Program-made: the position numbers and the translations under genes | Assembly (NCBI RefSeq): GCF_036785885.1 | Contig: NC_092329.1 | Span: 4,340,001 to 4,404,000, forward strand | DNA: 64,000 bases | Origin: Coffea arabica | Lineage: Eukaryota > Streptophyta > Magnoliopsida > Gentianales > Rubiaceae | Reading direction: 5' to 3' | Notes under the pieces: generated by a model | Told to the model about the DNA's origin: nothing | Seen by the model: the letters and a program-made list of their open reading frames with translations, nothing else | The model's database searches: none | Shown: piece after piece, positions 34,774 to 45,700 of the stretch | Layout: each line of letters begins with the position of its first letter | How positions within the stretch are numbered: the first letter of the stretch is position 1

Positions 34774-37743
34774 TCAAAACAACATGCTGAAACTACTGGT
34801 ACTACTGATGCTTTTGGTGTGCTGATTTGAAGATGCATTTATACTAACAGATGTAGCATTTTGAGATGTAGTGGTAGGTGGAACTGGAACAACTGGATTA
34901 GTTAGAGCAGAGTTGAAGTTTTTTGCTCTACCACCAACTCTTGTTGCAGAAGTTGCAGGATTGTGTCCAAAACGCCTTCCTCTCTATTATATTTGAGACA
35001 TAAACTACATCAAAATTAGGAAACAGCAGCTACCAATTATGTTATTGACAGAAATTTGGGATAGCAGATTAGGATCATATATTTCTATTAGCATGAGTAG
35101 TTGCAGTAATTTGCACATTTATTTAAATATGTGCAGCACCATTTTGACTTGGAGGGCTTGGATTACTCCATTGACTGGAGTGCACAACAGGTACATTTTC
35201 ATGTGCATGATCCTAAAACATGAGATGTAAACTGCAATGAGATTTGCAGTAGATAAACTACTCAGATAACTCAGGAATGATTATGATAACTGTACTTTAC
35301 CCAGAGAACTGCTCCTGACAGGCCTGTATTAGCCTTTCCTCTACCAGGTCTACCTCTTGTAATTGCCATCTGTGATACCAAATTCAATATACCTATAAGT
35401 AATAGTTAGCAGACAAGGATAATATCATATTTTAGGCAATGTATACCTGTTCAGTAGGAGTAGTGCTGCTAGAGCTTTTCTGTACAAGTGTTCCTTTGCA
35501 AGTTTTCTTATTGTGACCAAAAGCTCCACAATTTTCACACTTAAGAGTGCTTAACCTCTTTGCCTGTGCTGTGCAAGCAGTTTGATCAGCTTCCCTTCTT
35601 TTATTTACTCTTGGTCTACCAGGAGCTCTTCTCAGAGGTGGTGGCAAGACAGTTGTTGGTAGCACTTCAGGCATAGAAGGCCATCTCTTCACATCAGGAA
35701 TGGGATGAATTATGTGCGAGTATGTTTTTAAATACATGTCTTTAGTGAACCAAACTTCATAGTAGTTCTCTAGTTTTTTTCTCCTATATATAACTCCTAA
35801 TGCTGCATGTTTGCATGGAATTCCAGAAATTTGAAAAGCACCACAGTCACAGATTTTTTGCCTCAAGTTGACTATGCAAGTTCTGTCCATATCACCAACT
35901 TCAAATGTATCCTCACTAGCCATATGCATCTCACATTTTCTTGATGTTTGGCCAATTTCTTTCAGTTTCTCAACAATTCTGGGAGTAATGTGATCAGTCA
36001 AGGTGCAGCATTTCTGGTACCTTTTATGCATTTTTTTCATGAACTTTCTTCTTAAACCATCAACCAAAGTCAGTATTGGTTTTCCTCTTAGTTCACCAAT
36101 CCAAGCATTAAAAGACTCAGTAAAATTATTTGTCACATGGTCACATTTCAACTCAGTTGAGAATACATGTCTACACCAGGTACTTTTTGAAATTTTATCC
36201 AAATATTTTCAAGCATTTATGTTAATGTCTTTAATGCTAACCATTGCATCATTATGTCTTATTGCATCATAGCTTTGCGCTGCCTTCCAAAAGAAACTGC
36301 TAATTAAGATACCTGAAAATTGACTCTTAAAGTTGCTGTATATATGCCTGCAGCAAGCCTTTTAACTGCCTCAAGAATCATCTCCTCATGTGCAAGATTC
36401 AATCCCTGTAACCAAAATAAAATGACTCAGCAACCATTTTCAGATTAAACATGAAAAGCTATGGACAGAAATTTTACCTTTTGCCTATCACTCATGAATG
36501 TTAAAGGTTTACTGTGATCAAATGGTCCAAAAAACTCAAAAAAAATAGTAGAAGAACCACCTCCAAGTATCCTTGCTCTCACATTCAGCTACAACAAAGG
36601 GTAAAGGAAATATGTTGTTATTTGCATCCAATGCAACTGCTGTAAGCAATACACCACCAAATGGACCCTTCAAGAAACAACTATCAAACCTCACAAAAGG
36701 CCTACACCCTTCCAGAAATTCTAACTTTTGTGCTCTGAAACTGACAAAGATTCTTAGGAAGGCAGGCTCAATTAAGAGATTTAGCCTATCATAATATATT
36801 TTGCATATGCTATTGGGATTATGCTTTCTTATCAGCTCAGCATATCTGGCAATTTTATATATGATTCAGCATGTGTGCCTTCTATCTCAGCTAGTGCTTT
36901 GTTTTTAGCTCTAAAAATTTGCATTTTACTAGGTCTCACACCATACTTAAGCAACTCTGCCTCTACCTCTTTACTGGTCATATTAGGATGATCCCTTATG
37001 ACAGAAACCAACTTCTTAGCCATCCAGTCAGATGTGGCCTCAGCACATTGTTTGTCCATAACACAAATGTGTTATGGCTGATAGCTTTTAATCTGAAAAG
37101 TGACTGAATCAGCCACTGGTGAAGTATGAATTCTCCATTGGCATCCCTCAACATCACAGACAGCAGTGACTCGACTCTTCTCATTCTTTAATCTCAAAAT
37201 AGGAAAGCCTTTTTGAATGATATAGTCTTACAATGCAACTCTGAAGGCATTCACATTGGTGAATAATTGACCATTTTGAAAGTCTATCTCATCTTTACTA
37301 TTGTAAATCCATATTTTGTGTCTCATTACTTGTTTTATAGGATCATTTTCTTCCTCAGATTCAGTATTAGGAACCACAACAAGAGCCTCATTGTCCTTAA
37401 AATCAGAAAAATTAGTGTCACTGTCCTCACTATATGCATCTACTGCCCTATCATCAACTACTTCCTCATCAGTGTCACTATGTAGGTTGTGTTTTCATGA
37501 AGAATCAGAGCTAGAGTCACCATAGTTATCATCCAACTATCCAATGTCTATAATTACTGCGTTGCTAGGAATTTGTTCAATGCATAAATTATCTTCTTTG
37601 TTCATTTCTCTCACATTCACTGAAGTATTCTCTTCATCAACTAGAATAATTTTCATATCAGACACATGTATGTTAATTACTAATTTAGATTTATGTATTT
37701 TGAGCATCTCAGTAACTGAATCATTATCATTAACATCCATCAT
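34774..37743 (-). pseudogene. MuDR-type transposase of the MULE (lightly broken)
   Basis: The reading starts near MMDVNDNDSVTEM (37743) with an acidic N-terminal region, then the MuDR N-terminal domain (RVTAVCDVEGCQWRIHTS near 37150). The DDE catalytic core follows (FDSCFLKGPFGGVLLTAVAL, 36600-36690; PLTFMSDRQK joined by an intron to GLNLAHEEMILEAVKRLAAG). Next come a SWIM zinc finger (CDCGAFQISGIPCKH), a CCHC knuckle (CENCGAFGHNKKTC) and a Gly/Arg-rich tail in later short exons ending at 34774. The frame is interrupted in about four places: stops near 37537 and 37230, a 1 nt shift near 36845 and one in a T run near 36540. It probably makes no full enzyme, but the domain order is complete. 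Confidence 0.85.
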
Positions 37744-37841
37744 GTAATTTTTTTTAGAAACTTCACATCTTATCTACATAAACATATTAACATTGCCAGG
37801 CATTTTACTCAATGCCTTCTCAGTTACATCAAGTAGCAAGG

Positions 37842-37852
37842 AGATGTACATA
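37842..37852 (+). repeat. Left target duplication of the nested Pack-MULE
   Basis: AGATGTACATA, repeated exactly at 39138-39148. Confidence 0.85.
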
Positions 37853-38274
37853 GAACTGTTAAACGAGCCGAGTCGAGCTCGAGCATGAGCATAGGACAAT
37901 CGAGCTCGACTCGAACCTCTAATCGAGCTAGCTCGAGCTCGCTCGATTAGTAATTCGAGCTTTACAAGACGTTCGAGATCGACTCGATATACTAATAGAA
38001 AACTCGAACTCGAGCTCGAACTCGAGTTTAAAATCGAGCCGAGCTCGAGCTCGCAAAAAACTCAATCCATCCCTCATCAAGAGTACGATGCTTATGAAAT
38101 TTGCATGCATATATTAAGAACCATTTAACAAGCCTAGTCACGGCAAGTGATAGAATCAGAACACTTGGAAGTGGAAATAAGAGGGAAAAAAATTTCCTAT
38201 ATCAATCCCCACAATCAAAATTTGAAAAGTGAAGAAAAAAACCCCAAAAAATAAAAATAAAAAACCCAATCCTA

Positions 38275-38709
38275 TTAACATTCAATTATAGATGCCGGCT
38301 TTTGTACCAAAGGAACAGCATCGCAAGCGGTGCCATTTTCTTCGCCGCCTCCGGGCAGTTTCCTCTTCGGCTTGGCCTCTTGCAGCATTGATACTACATC
38401 CCTCATAGTTGGACGGTCAGCCGGATTTCGACTGGTGCATATCAATGCAATTCTTAGCACTAGCATCATTTCCTCCCTCACGGAGGCACACGACGCAGCA
38501 GCATTTTTGTCCAGAATATCAAGAAAACCATTTTTACTCTTAATCTTAGACCTCACCCAATCTACTATACTATTGCCATCCCCAAATTCTGCATCCACAG
38601 ATCTTTTCCCGGTCAAGATTTCCAATAACACCACGCGGTAGCTATAAATATCACTCTTCTCATCGACTTGCAGCGTGTAAGCATATTCTGCAAAAACAAA
38701 TCGCGCCAA
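38275..38709 (-). pseudogene. Captured 3' fragment of a PXY/TDR-like LRR receptor kinase
   Basis: 137 codons from an apparent splice acceptor (TTTTTGCAG, exon starting 38687) to a TAA at 38275. It covers kinase subdomains IX-XI: EYAYTLQVDEKSDIYSY, LLEILTGKRS, GNSIVDWVRSKIKSKNG, CTSRNPADRPTMRDVVSMLQ, EAKPKRKLP. This closely resembles the end of PXY/TDR, the receptor for the CLE peptide TDIF in vascular cambium, as I remember it. The captured piece keeps a little intron sequence before the acceptor, so it was taken as genomic DNA, not cDNA. The Gly of the DIYSYG motif is Arg here. Everything upstream (LRR ectodomain, membrane span, ATP-binding lobe) is missing, so it is not a working kinase. 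Confidence 0.85.
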
Positions 38710-38744
38710 CTTCAGAGAGATTCATTGCAAAAAAAAAACAAACG

Positions 38745-38870
38745 AACGGAGGCTGTGGGGTGCGGGGTGAGAATGGAGGCTGCTGGGTGCGGCGTGAGAA
38801 TGGAGGTTGCGGAGTGCGACTGCAGGGTGCGGCTGGAGGGTGACGGCTGTGGGAGGGGAAAACGTAAGAC
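38745..38870 (+). repeat. GC-rich degenerate minisatellite in the Pack-MULE
   Basis: Imperfect repeats of GGAGGCTGNGGGGTGCGG followed by GTGAGAAT, about 27 bp each, decaying to the right into GGAGGGTGACGGCTGTGGG. Confidence 0.65.
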
Positions 38871-39137
38871 CAAAAGAGGAAAAAAAATTAGGGCTACAGA
38901 CCGAGACTGGAGATGACTTTGGTTAAAATACCCCATATATATTGAAATGACAAAAATGCCCCTACCCTTCGAGCCTAACGAGCTTAAACGAGCCGAGCAT
39001 AGTTCGGCTCGTGTATTAAACGAGTACTAAGTAGAGCTCGAGCTCGGATCGTTTGTCTCTCTAAACGAGCCGAGCCGAGCTCTTATCGAGCCGGGTCGAG
39101 CTCGGCTCGCAAGTTGCCCGGTTCGATTAACAGCCCT

Positions 39138-39148
39138 AGATGTACATA
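39138..39148 (+). repeat. Right target duplication of the nested Pack-MULE
   Basis: AGATGTACATA, identical to 37842-37852. Confidence 0.85.
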
Positions 39149-40027
39149 TAGCCAGTTGGATCCACATTTGGAATCTTGATTTTGTTCCCATTACAGTGAA
39201 CCATAATGTCATAGACAGCAGCAAGATTTTCCATCCTACAATCTCAGCATTCAACTATGATGATGATCACAACAAAGCTAGTTTGAGAAAACATCATCTA
39301 GAAACTACAAACATTGGTTATGTAACTCAGCAGCATGCAACTAATTATGATCTACTAATCTTCACAGCATACATGTAGCACAAGATTTCACAGCAGTCTC
39401 ACACATAATATGCAATGACTTGAGTTAAGTGTTAATGATTAACTTAAAAATCCAATTAACAAACAAAATGAATGTTGCCTATCAAGATTTAGACAAAAAA
39501 CAGAGGTGGAATCGAGCAACACTAATCAAGGAAAGTTAAAGGAGTAGCACTAGTAAAGGAAAGTTAAAGGAACAAATAATTTTGTACCTTTACTGCTGTG
39601 TTTGCAATTATTTTAAAACAACAATTAATTCTTCACTTTGCTGCTGCTGCTACAATGCATATCAGGACCACTAGTTTGAATCACAATTTTCTTTCCATTT
39701 TTGTTCTTGTTATTTCCTCTATTTCTTTTCCTATATCCAGAATATCGTATAAGATAACATATAAGTGATATGTTATCTTCTTGTCAAATCACAGCAGGCA
39801 CAAAAATGGCGCCAATGTTGTAGCTCAATTGGTGCCTTACTCCCTAATCCAGCTTTAATTCATGTATCAGGAATCAAGTTTATGTTATTGTTGTTAAGCT
39901 TAATTAACCACTTTAGATGCCTTTTTCTCCAACTAAACGGTAGTAATAAACCCCAACTTCATAGGATATATTTGTAATTTTGACCTGTTCAATGTCAGAA
40001 AAGGGGCCCAATTTTCTATCAAAGAAG
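39149..40027. other. MULE sequence between the Pack-MULE and the right end
   Basis: It belongs to the outer MULE, on the 5' side of its transposase, so it may hold the transposase promoter. No gene seen. Confidence 0.5.
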
Positions 40028-40093
40028 GTCAGTGAAATTTTGAGAATTTCAAGGGATGTCAGTGAAAGTGTCAGAAACCTCCCTAATTATCCC
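40028..40093 (-). repeat. Right terminal inverted repeat of the MULE
   Basis: It starts GTCAGTGAAATTTTGAGAAT and ends CCCTAATTATCCC, the inverse of the left end. Confidence 0.82.
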
Positions 40094-40777
40094 AAAAAGA
40101 AACTATAGAGACCAATTCGAGTCGCCATTCATTCTCTGGTTAGCCATTGCCGCCCAAACTCAGTTCGGTCCTCCACCCCCACACCATCCTAATTCCTACA
40201 GCCCTATCTCAGATTGTGGGAGGTAATTTGTAGTATATTTTCTTTTTGGTAAAACAATTCATTCGAATGTTCTTTCTACATGCTTAATCGAAAACTATTA
40301 CGATTTCCTAGAATTTGTTAGTTTTCCTGGTGATCTCTTAAACAGTTGGAGGAGCTCGAAAGCTCTCTTTGCCAGTTGACAGTAATTGTTACTGTAAAAA
40401 ACTGTGAACTTGTTTTTGTAAATTTTTTGTTTTAAGGTAGGGTGGGTTGTAAAAAAGGCAGCAATTTCTGTTGTGAGTCTTGTGCCACCTTTACCTGTAA
40501 ATTCATTCGGGGTATTTTTTTTTTTTTTTTTGGGGTGGGGGGTGGGGGGACAATTCAATCTTGAATGCAAGTTTCCTTTTTTTTTTTATTGGTTTCTTGT
40601 TTTTTTGGCGGACTTGATTTGGTTCTATGTGGTATCTTATAGCTGGTTCTTTTCAAATCTTGATCCTTTGTTCTCTGTTGTTGTATTGTATTATCTTTAT
40701 AGGATAGTTGGAATATGTTTCGGGGACTTATTGATGAGGCTGTTAGAGCGTAAAAGATTGCATTTTGAAGAATAAAG
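40094..40777 (+). promoter_or_regulatory. Probable promoter, leader and leader intron of the thioredoxin-fold gene
   Basis: The region just right of the MULE is pyrimidine-rich (about 40120-40215). It is followed by a donor-like GGGAG|GTAATTT at 40222. The next ~480 bp are T-rich like an intron and contain an acceptor-like TTTATAG at about 40702. The coding ATG follows at 40778. A leader intron is inferred, not proven. Confidence 0.4.
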
Positions 40778-41798
40778 ATGGGTTCTAATCCCAAGCACCA
40801 TATATTTTGCTGGAACTGGCCAGGGGATATAACCTCTCATCAGAGCCCGAAAAGTTCCACTGCCTGCCAGTTCGATACCCCTTGGCTATTTAAATCTTTT
40901 CGTAACCTTGGCTCCATGGCATTTGATTTCGTCAACAACATATCACAATCTCCAAATCAGTTGCTTAAAATCCCAGTCCAGTTACAGGCTGGAATCAAAG
41001 AAAAGGGTATTAGAAAGAAGAAGATTTTGTCTTGGCAGGAGCAAGGAGAGGCTGAGCAGAGAGCGCTAGCAGCTGCCCTGGCTGCTGGAAAGGAGGCAAC
41101 TGTCATCGAATTCTACTCGCCCAAATGCAGGCTTTGCAGTTCTTTACTTAATTTTGTCCAGGAAGTCGAGAATAGGAACTCTGATTGGCTTAACATTGTG
41201 ATGGCTGATGCAGAGAATGATAAATGGTTACCTGAGGTACTCACAACCCCATCCTTGTTTATCATGATTTTATTTTTCGTAAATTGCTGGGTCAAGAAGA
41301 GTTTAACGTTTATGTAACAACTTGAAGAGGAGATTTTTGTTTGTTAATTTCCATTTTTGTTCGCAATTTAATGGAAGCTGCGGTAGTCCATATTTTCGTT
41401 GTTTCTTGAGCTAAAAGAGCACAATGACAATGTAGTGACCTTAACTTTTTGGGGGCATTTATGATGCATTTGATTGGGGAATTTCTCTGTGCAATTTTTT
41501 TTACCTTAGTTTCATCAGATCTTTAACTTGATCAAGCCAAAAAAAGTCTGATTTTCCTCTTAATCACTTGAGCTTTCAAGTGTTTGTTCTCATGTCAGCA
41601 TTTTTTTTTAATGGTCTTAATTAAGATGTTATTATCTTTTTCCTGCAGCTCCTCTATTATGACATAAAGTATGTGCCTTGCTTTGTCCTACTGGATAAAC
41701 ATGGGAGGGCACTTGCAAAAACAGGTGTCCCAAGCAGTCGGCTGCATGTGGTGGCAGGAGTTTCTCATCTTCTCAAAATGAAACGTCCAAGAAAGTAA
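40778..41798 (+). CDS. Thioredoxin-fold protein, probably plastid
   Basis: Two coding exons (40778-41236, 41649-41798) give 202 residues. The first ~75 residues are Ser/Asn-rich with few acidic residues and may be a plastid transit peptide. A basic stretch ([16 protein letters not shown]) precedes the thioredoxin-like fold: [19 protein letters not shown] holds a CxxC motif (CRLC) where thioredoxin has CGPC, and the second half has the cis-Pro region [12 protein letters not shown]. The end is basic (KMKRPRK). The fold and CxxC suggest disulphide exchange. The CRLC sequence is not that of a classical thioredoxin, and I cannot name the orthologue. The MULE ends only 684 bp upstream of the ATG. 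Confidence 0.8.
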
Positions 41799-42780
41799 TT
41801 GACTGTACGTTTGATTAGACCAAGGGAAATAGAGAAATTTGGAAAAGTGAACTTCCAACTTTGCCTTGTGGATCCTATTTGGATTATGTTCTTTGAGCTT
41901 GTAAAATCCTCAAAAAGCAGGAGTGGTCTTGCAAGTTGAACTGCTTGTAACTTTTCACCTGCTATGTCATGGTTGTTTCTAGTCTTTTGCTGGCCACTTT
42001 TTTACAGCTAAGTTGCGTTTGAATTTGTACATGTCTTATTATTGTGTACATAATGAAAAACAAAATGTTAAACCCTTGGTTGGTTTTCTAAACTTTCATC
42101 AAGAAGGAAACCAGGGAAAAGAAACAGTACGCAGTTCAGTTTTAATGTTTGCAGTGTCAGCTCTTAAACTTGAAAATTAAGTACCTACTTGTTGATGTAT
42201 AAATCAAAATTAGAGCTCTGAGGTTCATTGCAACTTATCAGACTTGTAGAAGAAAAGAAACTTTTTTTTTTTTTTTAATTTACTCAACTTGTTGAGTATT
42301 GAAATTCAGCATGCAGTTTTTGACAGCCTAATGTGTGGCAATCTAGATTAGTCCAATACCATGCATGAGCATTTCCCATGCTCGCTTGATGGTTGGGAAA
42401 GGAATTTCCGCTCCAGGTCTCCCTGGTGGGCAGGCAAACCAATGACGGTCTATGAAGCTCGCTGCTATGGGAGGAAAATGGTGAATAATGGGAAGAAAAA
42501 CAGTATAAAAGAGCATCCCGTATTCGAACGAGGGAAGCTCAATATTCGAAACAAAGCAATAGCCGTTGCATTTGATTGGTTCTTCACGCTTGAATACATC
42601 AAGAGTAAAAACAAGGTCCTTGCTGCACAGCACAGGCCCTTTAAAATGCTCAGCTAACAAAGCCTACAATCACTTCACATCTGGCACTGGCATGCAAAAG
42701 TATATGCTTGTATAAGACACAACAGAGAAAATTCACCAACTGTAATTTACAGTGAGGTACACTCCAATAGCCAACATCAG
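41799..42780. other. Convergent region between thioredoxin-fold and CTC1 genes
   Basis: The two genes end towards each other here. A minus-strand frame (42343-42660, 105 codons) and its plus shadow (42361-42657) stay open, but neither has a domain I know, and the stretch follows the CTC1 stop. No gene called. Confidence 0.45.
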
Positions 42781-45700
42781 CTAATTTTTGACGAGTGCTT
42801 GTAGGATCATCCTTGATTGAGCAAGAGGATCACTGCGATAAACACCACCGCTGGCCCATATATTTGGCAGTGGAAACAGTGTCATCTCCAATCCACTTAA
42901 TTGCTTTTCTAGCCGGTTTATAGCAGTTGAATCCATGAGACTACCAACAACAGTCTGTAGGACACAAGAAGTAGCTTGTAAGAAAACATTACACTTTAGG
43001 CCAATGACATGAAGGATCCCGTGTTGTAGACTTCTCAACTTACCCATAACCTACTGAAGCAGGCACTCATAACCAAGCATCGGAGGAGGTTTTCATCAGA
43101 GCTGCCGATAACTTCATCACCGTCCACAGAAAATGTAAGATCCAGACATGAAGAATCAAACATAGATCCACAATTTCTTACCACAACTCTTTTGTGCTGC
43201 CTGATAATTCTGTTCAAATGGTCAAAACTGGAGTTATTGGTTCTCCTTCTTACAGGAATCTTCAATCTCTGTGAAGTTCGTGCACAAGCTTCAGTTGAAA
43301 TAAATTGAGTAGGCAGTCCAAGCATATTTGCAGCTCTATCATAGTTAGCCCAGCAACAACAGCAGGATGATCCATCATCTGCATGAGATTTTAGAAAAAG
43401 GGTAATTGCAGATATCTCCCCACACACGGACAAAAGGAGGAGGGAAAAAACAGCAGTTATGTGGGTACCATACCAAAAGATGAGTAATAGTTGAAAGAAA
43501 AAATAAATGATGAATGATACTGAAGATGAGTGTCAGGGCATGAAACACTGAAAGTTCACATGCAGTAAACAATAGCTTCTCTTGTTCTTTGTTTTTCTTA
43601 TCAATAACTAATAAATCCTGTTTAATTATGGTGCAAAAGATGAGAGACCCGCAAGCAAGTAGTAAAACTACCGCAACCAGAGATAGGCCGAAGGCATTAA
43701 CATTTGACACAGATGATCTATTGAGGCTGTGCAAAACGCTTCTAACGGAAAATCAAGTATCATTTTCTTTACTAAGATGACTTTGCTGTTCCTGCAGTGG
43801 CACACATGGACGGAACTCCATCAAACAGAGAACACAAGAATTAGCAGCAAAAAGCAATTACAGGGTTTTTAATCGATCTACATATCAAGCAATCGAAATC
43901 CGTTTCATCTAAAAAAACATCATAATTTAATAGTAACACCGATAAGAGTGTGTAGACAATTTCTATACCCAGAATAAAACCAGCAAGTGGGATCTCAACC
44001 ATCAATGAACCAGATTGGACTCTTGTGCTTGAATATCTAGCTTTCTTATTCTCCTGTAGAACGAGGACATGAACGCCAACAACCTGCCAAAACTGCTATC
44101 TCATAAAGGAGAACCAGAAGATCAAGGAAATAGACTCATTTCCAGTAGAATTGATACAAGGAATGATCAAGCAAGATAACAGCATGTAGTGTGACATTCT
44201 AGTAGCTTGTGCTTCAGTTACCCTGCAATGGAGTTGCATCAGTTTGATACCCATGCCATGTGTTACTTCAGAGATCAAAGCTGCAGGAAAGACACTCGGA
44301 GAAGTTGCATAGCATGCAAATATGGAGTTGGCTACAGGATCATTCTCATTGTTGCACCCATTGTCAACAACATTTACGGAATCAATCTCAATGAAAGATG
44401 CAGGAATCAACATATAATGATTCTGTTGGCTGCAAAAAGGATGTATCAAATTAAAAGGTGTTGTCAAAGTGATCCACATAATTAACAGGGAAAAATCCTC
44501 AAAAACTGCAAGTATGGTGCATGTCATGTGACACCATTGGAGCTTCTTGTACAACATACAAGCAGTCATTCGCTATGCATTTCAATAAATAAATCTTTTT
44601 TTCTTTTTTCTTTAATTTGGAAAATCCAGAAGGTTATTGGAAACTGGTACAGGGCATGGATTAGGAGTTTAGTACCCAGTTTAAGAATAAGCCTTAATCC
44701 TCACCATCCACATCCCCACTTCCCGCTTCCTCCTTCCCTCCCCATTTTAAAAATTTAAACAAAAGCTGGTTATAAATCCTCCAACAACTCTCATGCCACA
44801 GAAGTTGCAAATACCATTTGATCATGACACTTCATTTATGAATTTCCAAAATGTCGTAAAAAATAACTGGAATGCATATTTTGCAGATGATCAAAAAGTA
44901 CTAGGAGAAAAAAAAACAGTAAGATGAATGTGTCTTTTCTATTTTGGGAAAATAATATATATATATATACACACACACACATATTATAGGAACTTACATC
45001 AAAAGACCAAAAACTAGACCATATAAATACAAAGAACATACATTAGAACATTAATGATAGTTTCCAAATTATGGAGCAGTTGACAGTTAAAACCGTAAAG
45101 TGCATGTAAATGATGTAATATATAATGTAGGAAATGAACATTAGGTACAGATGGATAACATGTATAAACTCAGCAAAGCATACCCAAGCACAAGAATTCG
45201 GTGAAAAGTAGCATGGACTCCTGTTCCCAACCCTGTTGGGTAAGCGTGCTTATCTAGAGCACCAAAAATCATGGCCTACCAAGTCAAATATGTAGAATGA
45301 AATGAGCTACTAAAAGTAATTCAACATTGTGAAAAAAGATAATTATACTGGCATGAAATTGGACTATACCATGTGATGGTCCACAAGAGCATGAATACAA
45401 ATTATACTGGTTCCTTGAGAAAGTATTGGCTGATGAACATTGACAGGACTTTCATTCCACAAATGTTCCACAAAAGAAGTACAACTAGAATCATGAATGG
45501 CCACTATTTGTCCACGAAAAGTGAGAAGATTTCCTTCAGGCAAAAGAAGATTAGAATGAGCAGTTTCAGGAGAAAGCACAGAGGCAGTAATTGCTGTCCT
45601 GTGTACATTATAAATGTCAATTTCTTCTTTAAGTGAAGCTGGCGACTTCATCAGACTAGTTTTAGAATTGTTGGCATCAATCTTAAAGTAACTAATGACA

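Larger units (their letters stand above)
37853..39137. mobile_element. Pack-MULE nested inside the larger MULE
   Basis: A 1285 bp element flanked by an 11 bp perfect duplication. The left end GAACTGTTAAACGAGCCGAG mirrors the right end, which reads GGGCTGTTAATCGAACCGGG on the other strand. The arms (to about 38060, and from about 38970) are built of TCGAGCTCG words. Duplications of 9-11 bp and long inverted ends are the mark of Mutator-like elements. It has no transposase. It carries a captured host gene fragment (38275-38709) and a GC-rich minisatellite (about 38745-38870), so it fits the definition of a Pack-MULE. The intact duplication means it landed in the larger MULE fairly recently. Confidence 0.85.
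33384..40093 (-). mobile_element. Mutator-like transposable element (MULE), 6.7 kb
   Basis: A large DNA transposon with inverted ends. The left end starts GGGATAATTTCAGAAACCTC and the right end, reverse-complemented, starts GGGATAATTAGGGAGGTTTC. Both then share TTTCTGACACTTTCACTGAC and, after a short gap, AAAATTTCACT. The flanking 9-mers (ATAAAAAAA at left, AAAAAGAAA at right) match at 7 of 9 positions in A-rich DNA, so the duplication is only weakly visible. Inside are a MuDR-type transposase on the minus strand, a small GRF-like/membrane ORF on the plus strand, and a nested Pack-MULE (37853-39137). Without the nested element it would be about 5.4 kb. The few frame breaks in the transposase suggest a young, recently decayed element. 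Confidence 0.88.

Noticed and set aside
42343-42660. 105-codon minus-strand ORF just downstream of the CTC1 stop, with a 98-codon plus-strand shadow
   Set aside because: No domain recognised, lies in the expected 3' region of CTC1 and between convergent genes; no start or splice context to support it.
43589-43860. Possible extra CTC1 exon (frame reading FRPCVPLQEQQSHLSKE on the minus strand)
   Set aside because: Phase does not fit the exon ending at 43969, and joining 43969 directly to 43378 restores the conserved FIL-DDGSSCCCCWA sequence.
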